64,000 bases of DNA from the NCBI GenBank assembly GCA_024225275.1, contig JAAEMS010000099.1, positions 1-64,000 on the forward strand, in the 5' to 3' direction. The DNA is from Actinomycetes bacterium. GTDB lineage: Bacteria; Actinomycetota; Acidimicrobiia; Acidimicrobiales; JAAEMS01. The position numbers were made by a program, and so were the translations under genes. Positions 17,014 through 25,546 of the stretch are shown here, piece by piece; within the stretch, counting starts at the first letter, position 1, and every line of letters begins with the position of its first letter. The notes beneath the pieces are model-generated. The model was not told the DNA's origin, ran no database searches, and worked only from the letters and a program-made list of their open reading frames with translations.

Positions 17014-17047
17014 CCCCAATCCCCCAAACCAACCCCAGGGAGCCCCC

Positions 17048-18289
17048 ATGGCTTGGCTCGACGAGCCCGACGACGAGATGTTGGCGATTCTCCAACGCGA
17101 ATACGACCGGCAGAACACCACCCTCCAGCTCATCGCCTCCGAGAACTTCGCCTCGCCCGCCGTGATGGCGTTCACCGGTTCGGTGTTCACCAACAAGTAC
17201 AGCGAGGGTTATCCGGGCAAGCGCTACTACGGCGGCAACCGGTTCGTCGACGAGTCCGAGGATCTGGCCCGCGATCGGGTCAAGGTTCTCTTTGGCGCTG
17301 AGCACGCCAACGTGCAGCCCCACTCGGGCGCCAACGCCAACATGTCGGTGTACCAGGCCCTGCTCGACGTGGGTGACACCGTGCTCGGCCTGAGCCTCGA
17401 CCATGGTGGCCATCTGACCCACGGCTCACCGGTGAATGCCAGCGGGAAGCTGTACGAGTTCGTGGCCTACGGCCTCACCGCCAGCGACGAGCGGCTCGAC
17501 ATGGACGCGGTAGCCGAGCAGGCGCGGGCCATCAGCCCCAAGCTGATCGTGGCCGGGGCCACCGCCTACCCACGCCGGATCGACCCGGCACCGTTCCGCG
17601 AGATCGCCGACGAGGTGGGGGCCCTGCTGATGTTCGACGCTGCCCACATCGCTGGTCTGATCGCCGGCGGTGCCCACCCCAATCCGGTTCCGTTCTGTGA
17701 CGTGGTGACCTTCACCACCCACAAGACGATGCGGGGCCCCCGGGGTGGCTGCATTCTGAGCCGCGCCGAATACGCCGCCGCCATCGACAAGGCCGTCTTC
17801 CCCGGGTCGCAGGGGGGGCCGCTCGAACACGCGATCGCCGCCAAGGCGGTGGCCTTCCGCGAGGCCGCCGACCCGTCCTTCCGTGAGTACGCCAGCCAGG
17901 TGGTGGCCAACGCGGCCGCCCTGGGCGACGCCTTGGCTGGCCACGGATTCCGGTTGGTCTCGGGCGGTACCGACAACCATCTCCTCCTCGTCGATCTCCG
18001 TACCTTCGACGCCGACCTCACCGGCAAACAGGCCCAGGAGTCACTCGACCGGGCTGGCATCACCCTGAACCGCAACTCGATTCCCGACGATCCCCGGTCA
18101 CCGTTCGTGACCAGCGGGATTCGGATCGGCACACCCTCGGTCACCACCCAGGGCATGAAGGAGGCCCAGATGGTGACCATCGCCGACCTCGTGGCTCGGG
18201 CTCTTCGAGCTTTCGATGACGACACCGCCCTGGACGCCATTCGGGCTGAGGTCAACTCCCTCTGTTCCGGGTTCACCCCGTACAGCTGA
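17048..18289 (+). CDS. glyA: Serine hydroxymethyltransferase
   Basis: A 413-residue PLP enzyme converting serine and tetrahydrofolate to glycine and methylene-tetrahydrofolate. Signatures are [50 protein letters not shown] and [14 protein letters not shown], where the Lys binds PLP. The ATG at 17048 is chosen because it has AGGGAG 6 nt upstream and begins on the family N-terminus; the frame runs open further upstream through rpiB. RpiB-GlyA neighbours are common in actinobacteria. Confidence 0.96.
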   Translation: MAWLDEPDDEMLAILQREYDRQNTTLQLIASENFASPAVMAFTGSVFTNKYSEGYPGKRYYGGNRFVDESEDLARDRVKVLFGAEHANVQPHSGANANMSVYQALLDVGDTVLGLSLDHGGHLTHGSPVNASGKLYEFVAYGLTASDERLDMDAVAEQARAISPKLIVAGATAYPRRIDPAPFREIADEVGALLMFDAAHIAGLIAGGAHPNPVPFCDVVTFTTHKTMRGPRGGCILSRAEYAAAIDKAVFPGSQGGPLEHAIAAKAVAFREAADPSFREYASQVVANAAALGDALAGHGFRLVSGGTDNHLLLVDLRTFDADLTGKQAQESLDRAGITLNRNSIPDDPRSPFVTSGIRIGTPSVTTQGMKEAQMVTIADLVARALRAFDDDTALDAIRAEVNSLCSGFTPYS

Positions 18290-18301
18290 GAGGGCAGGGT
18301 C

Positions 18302-19477
18302 GTGGCCACCATCGATGTTCAGTCGTGGGTCATAGTGATTCTGGTCGCGGCCGGCGTCACCTTCATCGCCACCCCGATTGTCGCCCGGGTGGCGTGGGCT
18401 ACCGGCTATGTCGTCCAGCCCGATGAGCGCCGGGTTCACAGAATCCCCACTCCCACCCTGGGGGGCACGGCCATGCTCGTGGGGTTTCTGGCCGCCATGG
18501 GAGCAGCCTGGGTGATCGAGGACTTCAACGTCGTGTTCGAGTCCGACAGTGAGGCGTTCGGCATCGTGGTGGCGGCCGTGCTCATGTGGCTGGTGGGCTT
18601 CGTCGACGATCTCCGCGACGTGTCGGCCCCGGCCAAGACCGCGGGTATGGTCCTGGCCGGCAGTGCAATGGCCTTCGCAGGCGTCAGCATCATCTGGTTC
18701 CGGGTGCCGTTCTACGGCCTCTTCCTGCTGACCCCCGACCTGTCGTTCCTGATCACCGTCATCTGGGTCATGGGTATGGCCAACGCGGTGAACTTCATCG
18801 ACGGTCTCGACGGCCTGGCCGCCGGCATCATGGCCATCGCCGCCGGCAGCTTCCTGCTGTACAGCCTGAGGTTGGGTTCCGAGGACGTGGGCCTGGTCCT
18901 CGACAGCAATATCGGACCCCTGGTGGCCGCCTCGGTGCTGGGCATCTGTCTGGGGTTCCTGCCCCACAACATCCATCCGGCCAAGATCTTCATGGGCGAC
19001 TGTGGAGCGCTTCTTCTTGGTGTGCTCATGGCCGCATCAACCATCTCGGTGGGGGGCCGTACCGACGATCCCTTCTCCGGGCAGGCCTTCTTCTTCTACG
19101 CCCCCCTGGTCATTCCCCTGGTCATCCTGGCGGTCCCGATGATCGATATGCTCTTCGCCATCGTCCGCCGGGCCAGCAGCGGCGCCGGACTGGCCGAGGC
19201 CGACATCGGCCACCTCCACCATCGCCTGATGAATCTGGGCCTGGGGCCCCGACGCTCGGTGGCGATTCTCTGGGCCTGGACCGCCCTGTTGTCGGGCTTT
19301 GTGCTCTACCCCACCTACACCGGCGAAGGTGACGCCATTGTCCCCATCGGCGTGGCGGCCTTCGGCTTGCTGCTCTACACCGTGCTGTGGGGCAGTCGGC
19401 TCCGCCGCCGGGGTGACAAGAGATCAGCCAACTCCGACAGTCCGGCCGAGGACGGCCAGGCGGTACCCCGACCTTGA
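18302..19477 (+). CDS. wecA: Undecaprenyl-phosphate sugar-1-phosphate transferase (WecA/TagO family)
   Basis: A 391-residue integral membrane protein with about 11 hydrophobic helices. It transfers an N-acetylhexosamine-1-phosphate (usually GlcNAc) from UDP to the lipid carrier, the first step of wall-linked polysaccharide synthesis. It carries HRIPTPTLGG, VDDLRDVSAPAKT, the catalytic NFIDGLDGLAAG, NIHPAKIFMGDCG and HLHHRLMNLG. The last separates WecA/TagO types from MraY. The GTG start is 12 nt after the glyA stop. In mycobacteria a homologue sits just before the atp operon; here 15 kb of polysaccharide and signalling genes intervene. The sugar is not certain. Confidence 0.88.
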   Translation: MATIDVQSWVIVILVAAGVTFIATPIVARVAWATGYVVQPDERRVHRIPTPTLGGTAMLVGFLAAMGAAWVIEDFNVVFESDSEAFGIVVAAVLMWLVGFVDDLRDVSAPAKTAGMVLAGSAMAFAGVSIIWFRVPFYGLFLLTPDLSFLITVIWVMGMANAVNFIDGLDGLAAGIMAIAAGSFLLYSLRLGSEDVGLVLDSNIGPLVAASVLGICLGFLPHNIHPAKIFMGDCGALLLGVLMAASTISVGGRTDDPFSGQAFFFYAPLVIPLVILAVPMIDMLFAIVRRASSGAGLAEADIGHLHHRLMNLGLGPRRSVAILWAWTALLSGFVLYPTYTGEGDAIVPIGVAAFGLLLYTVLWGSRLRRRGDKRSANSDSPAEDGQAVPRP

Positions 19478-19550
19478 GTCGCCGGTCGGCCGACCGATGG
19501 GCACGGTGAACGCCCCCGGACCCGATGGAGCCGGGAGCCAGGAGGAAACA

Positions 19551-20426
19551 GTGGCAAGCGTGGTCATCCCCGCGCACAACGAGGAGGCGGTGATCGGTAG
19601 GTGCCTCGATGGCATCATCGACGGGGCCGGACTCGATGAGTTCGAGATCGTGGTGGTGGCCAACGGCTGTTCCGACGCTACGGCCGAGGTGGCCCGCGCC
19701 CGCTCCGGCGTGACCGTCATCGAACTCGAACAGGCATCGAAGATCGCCGCCCTCAACGCTGGCGATCAGGCGGCCAGCCGTTTCCCCCGGCACTTCGTCG
19801 ACGCCGACCTCGAGCTCGATGCCCACGCGTTGAGGCGGGTGGGTGAGGTGCTCACGGCCGACGGTGTCCTCATGGCCGCTCCTCGCACCGTCACCAACGT
19901 CGATGGCCGCCCCTGGCTGGTCCGGGCCTTCTACGACATCTTCGGACGGCTGCCCTACGCCAGTGGCGATCACCTCGCCGGTGTCTATTCACTATCCGAA
20001 GAGGCTCGCGGCCTGTTCGACACGTTCCCTGAAGTTCTCGCCGACGACTTGTTCGTCTCGAGTCGGGTGCGAGCCGACCAGCGCCGAACCCTCGATGACG
20101 TCTCGTTCGTGGTGCACGCGCCGAACTCGACCCGCCAACTGGTGGCCACCCGGGCCCGGATGCACGCCTTCAACGCGGCCCAGAGCGATCTCATGCGGGG
20201 AGCGGTCGAGGAGAACCGGAAGGGTCAGATCGGGGGCCTGATCGAGCTCAGCCGTGAACCTCGGCTGTGGCCCCGGCTTGCCGCCTATGTGGGTCTCGTC
20301 GTGCTGATCAAGGCCCGAGCCTGGTGGAAGATCCGTCAAGGCACGTTCGCCGCGTGGGACCGTGACGAAACGTCCCGCGACACCGAGACCGAGGTGGCCA
20401 CCGCCGACGGCGACGGAGCCGTTTGA
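19551..20426 (+). CDS. GT2 glycosyltransferase
   Basis: A 291-residue family 2 glycosyltransferase. ASVVIPAHNEEAVIGRCLDG opens the GT-A fold, IVVVANGCSDAT follows, and VDADLELDA carries the DxD-like metal site. GTG 19551 is chosen because GGAGG lies 5 nt upstream and the family N-terminus begins there. A C-terminal helix (AAYVGLVVLIKARAWWK) may anchor it to the membrane. It is 1 nt from the next glycosyltransferase gene. Probable role: adding a sugar to the lipid-linked repeat begun by the WecA-like enzyme. Donor unknown. Confidence 0.85.
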   Translation: MASVVIPAHNEEAVIGRCLDGIIDGAGLDEFEIVVVANGCSDATAEVARARSGVTVIELEQASKIAALNAGDQAASRFPRHFVDADLELDAHALRRVGEVLTADGVLMAAPRTVTNVDGRPWLVRAFYDIFGRLPYASGDHLAGVYSLSEEARGLFDTFPEVLADDLFVSSRVRADQRRTLDDVSFVVHAPNSTRQLVATRARMHAFNAAQSDLMRGAVEENRKGQIGGLIELSREPRLWPRLAAYVGLVVLIKARAWWKIRQGTFAAWDRDETSRDTETEVATADGDGAV

Positions 20427-20427
20427 G

Positions 20428-21363
20428 GTGCCCGAGCTCTCTGTCCTGATGGTGTCCTACCGGACCCCTGACCTCGTGAAACGCTGCCTCGACGCCCTGG
20501 CTCTCCAGCGGGATGAGGTCGACCTCGAGGTCGTGTTGGTCGACAACGCCCCCGGCGACGGTACCGCCGCATTGGTGGCCCACCATCACCCCTGGGTCGA
20601 GGTGGACCCCCAGGACAACGTCGGTTTCAGTCGGGGCGTCAACCGGGCGGCCGAGCTGGCCTCGGGCGACCTCCTCCTGTTGCTCAACCCGGATACCGAA
20701 CCTCACCCCGGGGCCATGAAGGCTCTGGTCGAGGCCCATCATCGTCACTCGGAGGCTGGCCTGATCGGAGGCCGGATCAAGACCCCGGAGGGAGAGGTCG
20801 ATCCTCACTCGTGCTTTGGTGAGCCATCACTCTGGGCCGCATTCTGTTTCGCCACCACCCTGGACACCATCTTCAAGAACCACCCCATCCTCCATCCCGA
20901 GTCGCTGGGTCCGTGGCCGCGTGACACCGAACGCGAGGTCGACATCATCTCCGGGGCGCTGTGCCTGGTCGCCCGCCCGGTGTGGGACGAGCTTGGCGGC
21001 CTGGATGAACGGTTCTGGATGTACGGCGAGGACACCGATTTCTCCATGCGGGCCACCCGCGCTGGTTACCACCCCCGCATCACCCCGGACGCGGTCGTGA
21101 CCCACGAGTCGGGAGCATCGTCTCGCGAGGGCTGGCGCAAGGCGATGGTGCTCAAGGGCAAGATCACCTGTCACCGCAAGCACCGTCCCGCTCCGGTGGC
21201 CCAAGCTGCCCGACTCCTGCTGATCGCCGGCGCGGCGGCCCGAGCTCTGGGCGCCAGAGCAGTGAGTGCCGCCACCCGTGGCCGGCGAGGTGGTTCCGCC
21301 CTGGACTGGGTCGAAGTGTGGCGGAACCGATCCGACTGGTCGATGGGTCACGACCTGACCTGA
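20428..21363 (+). CDS. GT2 glycosyltransferase, rhamnosyltransferase-like
   Basis: A 311-residue GT2 enzyme: LSVLMVSYRTPDLVKRCLDAL, VLVDNAPGDG, VGFSRGVNRAAELA, LLLLNPDTEPH (DxD-like) and LGGLDERFWMYGEDTDFSMR. The last is the acceptor-side ED motif typical of WbbL-type rhamnosyltransferases. The GTG start is 1 nt after the previous stop. A rhamnose donor is suggested by motif similarity only. Confidence 0.85.
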   Translation: MPELSVLMVSYRTPDLVKRCLDALALQRDEVDLEVVLVDNAPGDGTAALVAHHHPWVEVDPQDNVGFSRGVNRAAELASGDLLLLLNPDTEPHPGAMKALVEAHHRHSEAGLIGGRIKTPEGEVDPHSCFGEPSLWAAFCFATTLDTIFKNHPILHPESLGPWPRDTEREVDIISGALCLVARPVWDELGGLDERFWMYGEDTDFSMRATRAGYHPRITPDAVVTHESGASSREGWRKAMVLKGKITCHRKHRPAPVAQAARLLLIAGAAARALGARAVSAATRGRRGGSALDWVEVWRNRSDWSMGHDLT

Positions 21364-21469
21364 TCCTCAGCTCGGCGTGGTCCCGAGCTTCACGTGAGGA
21401 CAGCCGCTTCGGTCGGCAAACAATTTACACTGTCAGTACGCTCGTCAGCGAGGAACCCTCGATGACGAG

Positions 21470-23089
21470 ATGGACTATGCCGACAGCCGATGGCAGGCCC
21501 GATACAGAGTGAGCAACGACATTTCGGATGACTCATACCCAGATCCGCCCGGCAGTGACCTCGGGTCGCGGTCCACCGAGGCCAGATTCTCCAGATGGCC
21601 CGGGGCAGCGCGCTCAATCGCAGCCGGTACCCGGCGCCCGTTGAGGTGGCTCCGGAGCTCCGCTCGGCGACGCATCATTGGCATGGCCGTGCTGGTTGTG
21701 GCTGTCGCACTGGCGATAACGGTCGTTGTCTTGCGCCAAGTCCTCTTGACAAGCCTGGACACCCGAATCGACCGGGCGCTGAGCCAGGAGGGAAGCGAGC
21801 TCATCGAGTTCCTCGAAGCTCAACCGCGCGACTCTGACGTATCCGAACACGACCATGTCCATAGGGCACTGATTGCCTACCTCGAAACCAACGTGACCGA
21901 TCCCGACGAGGTGATGGTCGCAGTGCAAGATGGCAGGCCGATTCACTCGTCAGAAGAACCCCTCGGCGACATCACTCCGTTTCTCGGGCAATTCGAGGAG
22001 ATCACCACCCCTGAATTCGCTGACGCCGAGACCGACCAGGGACCAGTGCGGCTGTTCGCTCAGCCGGTTGTGTCTGACGAACAACAAGTCGGCCTCATTG
22101 CCGTTGCCTGGTTCGAGGCTCCTGAGCGAGCCGTCGTGGCCCGGACCGTCTTCAACGCAGCCCTCGTCTCGGTCGCTGCGCTCGGCCTAGCGACAGTGCT
22201 CGCATGGATCATCGCGGGCCGGGTCCTCCGTCCGATCGGCCTCCTCGCCCTCACCGCGAGGGAGATCACCGAAGGTGACCTGAGTCGGCGACTGCCAGTA
22301 CAGGGGACCGATGAGATAGCGTCGCTGATCGCCGGCTTCAACTCGATGGTGGATCGGCTCGAAACGGCCCTTGCCGCCCAACGCACGTTCCTCGATGACG
22401 CAGGCCATGAGCTGAGAACCCCACTGACGATCATGGTGGGACATCTGGACGTCGCAAGCGGCGATCCGGAGGGGATGCAACAAGCCCGAGGCGTCCTCCT
22501 CGGCGAGGCCGAGAGGATGAGCCGGATCGTCGAGGATCTCCTCCTGCTGGCGCGAGCAGAGCAACCGGATCTGCTCGCTGTCGGACCGATCGATGTCGAT
22601 GACTGGTTTGCAGAACTCATTCAGCTCGTCGAATCGCTTGGCCCTCAACAGTGGGTGGTCGACGATGTGCCGATCGGGGTTGTCGTTGCCGATGTTCACA
22701 AGCTCACCCAAGCGGTGCTCAATCTCGCAACGAACGCGACCCGACACACTCCCGACACCGGTTCCATCCATCTCGGAGCATCACTGTCCGATGACTGGAT
22801 TCGGATCTGGGTACGGGACACAGGCGAGGGAATCGACAGGGCTGACCATCAGCAAGTCTTCGAACGCTTCCGCCGCGGTGAGAGCCAGCGCTCGCCGGGC
22901 GGAAGCGCGGGGCTCGGTCTGTCCATCGTCGCGACGATCGCTCAAGCCCACAATGGGCACGTAGAGGTGCAGAGCACTCCGGGAGAAGGTGCAACCTTCA
23001 CCCTTCTCATCCCGGTGACTCCGGTAATAGCTTCCTCGTTGGACCGAGATTACAGAGAGGACCAGGTCGTACGATGGGTCGAATCCTGA
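21470..23089 (+). CDS. Membrane sensor histidine kinase
   Basis: A 539-residue class I histidine kinase. A 68-residue cytoplasmic N-terminus precedes TM1 (69-90). An extracytoplasmic sensor region (about 91-225) is acidic and matches no domain I recognise. TM2 (226-250) leads to HAMP (to about 302), the dimerisation domain with phospho-acceptor H313 in DDAGHELRTPLT, and the ATPase domain with the N box (418-422), DTGEGI (450-455) and GLGLS (481-485). It overlaps its regulator by 16 nt. ATG 21470 has no good Shine-Dalgarno sequence. The bases around it are visibly less GC-rich than the housekeeping block. Confidence 0.92.
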   Translation: MDYADSRWQARYRVSNDISDDSYPDPPGSDLGSRSTEARFSRWPGAARSIAAGTRRPLRWLRSSARRRIIGMAVLVVAVALAITVVVLRQVLLTSLDTRIDRALSQEGSELIEFLEAQPRDSDVSEHDHVHRALIAYLETNVTDPDEVMVAVQDGRPIHSSEEPLGDITPFLGQFEEITTPEFADAETDQGPVRLFAQPVVSDEQQVGLIAVAWFEAPERAVVARTVFNAALVSVAALGLATVLAWIIAGRVLRPIGLLALTAREITEGDLSRRLPVQGTDEIASLIAGFNSMVDRLETALAAQRTFLDDAGHELRTPLTIMVGHLDVASGDPEGMQQARGVLLGEAERMSRIVEDLLLLARAEQPDLLAVGPIDVDDWFAELIQLVESLGPQQWVVDDVPIGVVVADVHKLTQAVLNLATNATRHTPDTGSIHLGASLSDDWIRIWVRDTGEGIDRADHQQVFERFRRGESQRSPGGSAGLGLSIVATIAQAHNGHVEVQSTPGEGATFTLLIPVTPVIASSLDRDYREDQVVRWVES

Positions 23090-23739
23090 TCATCGAAGAC
23101 GAAGTCGCCATCGCTACCTTTGTCGAGAGCGGGCTCTGCGCAGCCGGCCACACGACCATGGCAGTCCACAATGGCCGCGAAGGCGCAGCACTCGCCCGGG
23201 ATGGAGCCTTCGACCTCGTCATCCTCGACCTCGGTATTCCCGGTTTGGACGGACTCTCGGTCCTGCGCCAAATCCGATCACGGGAGGAGCGGCTTCCCGT
23301 CATCATCCTCACCGCGAGGAACGAGCTCGACGCCACGCTCGAGAGCTTCGAGGGGGGCGCCGACGACTTCATGACCAAGCCCTTCCGATTCGAAGAACTG
23401 CTGGCGCGAGTGACCGCACGGCTCGCCCCCCAACGCGGCGACGACGAAGGGCTCCAGCGACTGGTCGTCGGAGCAAGCACACTCGACCTGGAGCGCAGGA
23501 CCATCAACATCGGGGACACCAGCCACGAGCTGTCCTCTCGCGAGTTCAAACTGGCAGTGACGCTGTTTCGCCATCCCGGTCAGGTACTCAGTCGCGAACA
23601 ACTGCTATCGCGATCGTGGGGCTACGAGTTCGATCCCGGTTCGAATGTGGTCGATGTCTACATCGGGTATCTACGACGCAAGCTCGGCCGTGATGCAATC
23701 GAAACCGTTCGCGGCGCGGGGTACCGGCTTCGCAACTGA
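23074..23739 (+). CDS. OmpR/PhoB-family response regulator
   Basis: A 221-residue regulator. The receiver domain (1-115) has acidic pocket residues E8/D9, phospho-acceptor D52 in LVILDLGIPG, T80 and K102. The C-terminal winged helix (about 130-221) shows ELSSREFKLAVTLFRHPGQVLSREQLL in pieces and ends in the classic RRKLGRDAIETVRGAGYRL. It is the partner of the overlapping kinase. Family members bind tandem direct repeats with 10-11-bp spacing, and such a pair lies 66 nt downstream of its stop, before the 7TM gene. Confidence 0.94.
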   Translation: MGRILIIEDEVAIATFVESGLCAAGHTTMAVHNGREGAALARDGAFDLVILDLGIPGLDGLSVLRQIRSREERLPVIILTARNELDATLESFEGGADDFMTKPFRFEELLARVTARLAPQRGDDEGLQRLVVGASTLDLERRTINIGDTSHELSSREFKLAVTLFRHPGQVLSREQLLSRSWGYEFDPGSNVVDVYIGYLRRKLGRDAIETVRGAGYRLRN

Positions 23740-23805
23740 ACGACACGAGCCCCGACTGGTGCTGGTCCCACAACACAGCGGATACCGGGGCCGATAATGA
23801 GAAGA

Positions 23806-23825
23806 CTCTCATCGGCCTCTCATCG
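23806..23825 (+). promoter_or_regulatory. Tandem direct repeat, putative response-regulator site
   Basis: CTCTCATCG occurs at 23806-23814 and again at 23817-23825, exactly 11 bp apart (one helical turn). The second copy overlaps the expected -35 position (23822-23827) of the promoter whose -10 is at 23845. This is the geometry of an OmpR/PhoB-type activator site replacing a weak -35. Binding is inferred. Confidence 0.6.
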
Positions 23826-23844
23826 TGGCCTTAGGTTGCCTCGT

Positions 23845-23850
23845 CATAGT
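23845..23850 (+). promoter_or_regulatory. -10-like CATAGT, 6 nt before the 7TM gene
   Basis: CATAGT ends 6 nt before the ATG at 23857 and lies 17 bp from the -35 position covered by the direct repeats. No ribosome binding site precedes the ATG, so the transcript is probably leaderless. Confidence 0.5.
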
Positions 23851-23856
23851 GGGGCT

Positions 23857-24585
23857 ATGGAACTCACTGCACAAGAACTCCTCGCCCTGCTACCCGTCGC
23901 CGCCGCAGCGTCAATAGCAGCCCGGGTCATCGTCGGGGCACGGACCATCGGTGTATTCGCTCCCGCTCTCCTCGCCATTGCAGTCCTCGAGCTGGGAATC
24001 ATGCGTGCCACCTCGGTTCTGCTCGTGGCGATGGTCGCAGGGTTGGCGGCCAGCCCGCTGATCGAGCGCTCCAAGTTGGCTCGCCCCGCACGCCTCGGGC
24101 TCATCTTGCTGGCGATTACTGCGACGCTCGTCGGCTCGGGAATGCTCGACGAACGGGACTCCGCTCTACCACTTGTCGTTCTGGTGAGCGTTGTCGAACG
24201 CACTTGGGAAACGCATCGGATCGATGGCCCCCGAGCTGGCGTCAGGATCCTCGCAACCACCCTCGCTGTCGCACTCCTTGTTGCCTTGGGACTTTCAGCA
24301 ACCAGAGACGGTCTCACCGGACTGCACTGGCTCGAAGTGACAGCGGTAGGGGCCGCCGCCCTCGTTGCCGTGGGCCGCTACCGAGGTCTGCGCCTATCCG
24401 AACTCCGCCGATTCGACACCCTGCTCGGTAGCGACGGGACGGCTCCGGTCGAACCGGTGGCCGATGGTGTCGTTGGGGCGGCCCTCCATCTTGCCCCCGC
24501 CGGTGGCGCCTCCTTCGGCATCCTGAATGAACTGGAAGCCAAGACCCTCGCCACGGGGCTTGCGAATGATGGAGCTGCTCGATGA
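23857..24585 (+). CDS. 7TM protein of the inactive-transglutaminase-associated type
   Basis: A 242-residue membrane protein. ATG 23857 is chosen because it sits on the promoter and begins the hydrophobic core; the frame is open upstream to 23797. About six to seven hydrophobic helices are followed by a cytoplasmic tail (about 190-242). GARTIGVFAPALLAIAVLELG and LPLVVLVSVVERTWETHRIDGPRAG resemble the 7TM module usually fused to an inactive transglutaminase domain in proteobacteria. That domain is absent here. The stop overlaps the ATP-grasp gene as ATGA, and this pairing is the main support for the family call. Function unknown. Confidence 0.7.
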   Translation: MELTAQELLALLPVAAAASIAARVIVGARTIGVFAPALLAIAVLELGIMRATSVLLVAMVAGLAASPLIERSKLARPARLGLILLAITATLVGSGMLDERDSALPLVVLVSVVERTWETHRIDGPRAGVRILATTLAVALLVALGLSATRDGLTGLHWLEVTAVGAAALVAVGRYRGLRLSELRRFDTLLGSDGTAPVEPVADGVVGAALHLAPAGGASFGILNELEAKTLATGLANDGAAR

Positions 24586-25406
24586 CGCGGGTACTCGGCC
24601 TCAACGCCAGAAACGCCTATATCAACTCTCGCAGCAGCCGTCGCGCAATCCTCGATGCCCGGGACAAGATCGTGACGAAAAGACTGCTCACATCGGCTTC
24701 AGTGCCGGTCCCACCGTCGCTGGCCATCCTCGAAACCAGTAGAGAGGCGTCGCAGTTCGATTGGGGAGCCCTACCTTCGGCGTGGGTGATGAAACCCTCT
24801 CGTGGAAGTCGCGGCCGCGGTGTCCTCGTCGTCAACGATCGTCTCGACGCCAGTACTTGGCAGCTGGCGGGGGGGCAGGCGACCGCCGGCGAGCTGACTG
24901 ACCACGCCATCCAGATTATCGAAGGTGAACACTCCTGCGAAGACGACCAGGTGCTGATCGAGCCCCTTCTACGCCCCCACCCGGAGCTGGTAGCCCTTTG
25001 CCCAAGGGGCCTATGCGACGTGCGAGTCATCTTTGATCGCGCACGACCTCTGGCCGCAATGCTTCGCTCCCCGACCAACGCCAGCGGTGGCCGCAGCAAC
25101 CTCCACCAAGGCGGCTTGGGTCTCGGCCTGGATCTTGCGACTGGTGCAGTGTGGCGAGTGCATCACGGGGGCCAACACATCTCCAGGCATCCCGATACAG
25201 GAGTCCGACTCCTCGGGTGCAAGGTCCCCCACTGGTCGGCGATTCTCGAGGCCGGATCTCGTTGCAGCGGCGCGACCCAACTTGGGTATCTCGGTGTCGA
25301 CATCGTCGTGGACGAAGACCGGGGGCCCATGGTCCTCGAGGTCAACTCGCACCCGGGGCTGGAGATCCAGAACGTTGCCGGGCTTGGCCTCGCCCACTGG
25401 CTCTGA
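24582..25406 (+). CDS. ATP-grasp ligase, alpha-L-glutamate-ligase-like family
   Basis: A 274-residue ATP-grasp protein. GLNARNAYI at 6-14 is the hallmark opening of this family. LTSASVPVPPSLAIL, the ATP-binding K71 in AWVMKPSRGSRGRGVLVV, DVRVIFDRARPLAAMLR, and the Mg2+ ligands E253 and N255 in MVLEVNSHPGLEIQN are intact. Relatives (RimK-like, sugar-transfer-associated ATP-grasp) join a carboxylate to an amine or other nucleophile. The substrates are unknown. Translation is coupled to the 7TM gene, so the ligase probably works at the membrane with it. Setting inside a polysaccharide locus suggests an amino-acid or glycan modification. Confidence 0.85.
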   Translation: MTRVLGLNARNAYINSRSSRRAILDARDKIVTKRLLTSASVPVPPSLAILETSREASQFDWGALPSAWVMKPSRGSRGRGVLVVNDRLDASTWQLAGGQATAGELTDHAIQIIEGEHSCEDDQVLIEPLLRPHPELVALCPRGLCDVRVIFDRARPLAAMLRSPTNASGGRSNLHQGGLGLGLDLATGAVWRVHHGGQHISRHPDTGVRLLGCKVPHWSAILEAGSRCSGATQLGYLGVDIVVDEDRGPMVLEVNSHPGLEIQNVAGLGLAHWL

Positions 25407-25431
25407 ATTGGAGTCTTCGTCTCGCGGCTGC

Positions 25432-25526
25432 GGCGGAGCCCCTCTATTGCCCCGGAACCCCAACCAGATTTGACGGGCCAGTGTCGTCTTCCCACCGCCC
25501 GATGATCCGACGATAGTGATCCCTAC
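25432..25526 (-). pseudogene. Relic of a P-loop NTPase N-terminus
   Basis: The minus strand reads VGITIVGSSGGGKTTLARQI, a complete Walker A motif in its usual N-terminal context, as in small kinases of the adenylate-kinase-like group. The reading frame has no start codon beside it. Downstream it degenerates into the reverse of the ATP-grasp gene. It is probably a leftover of a gene cut by the event that placed the ATP-grasp gene next to the polymerase gene. Chance cannot be excluded. Confidence 0.4.
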
Positions 25527-25546
25527 GGCCCGGCTCCGGGCTCGGA

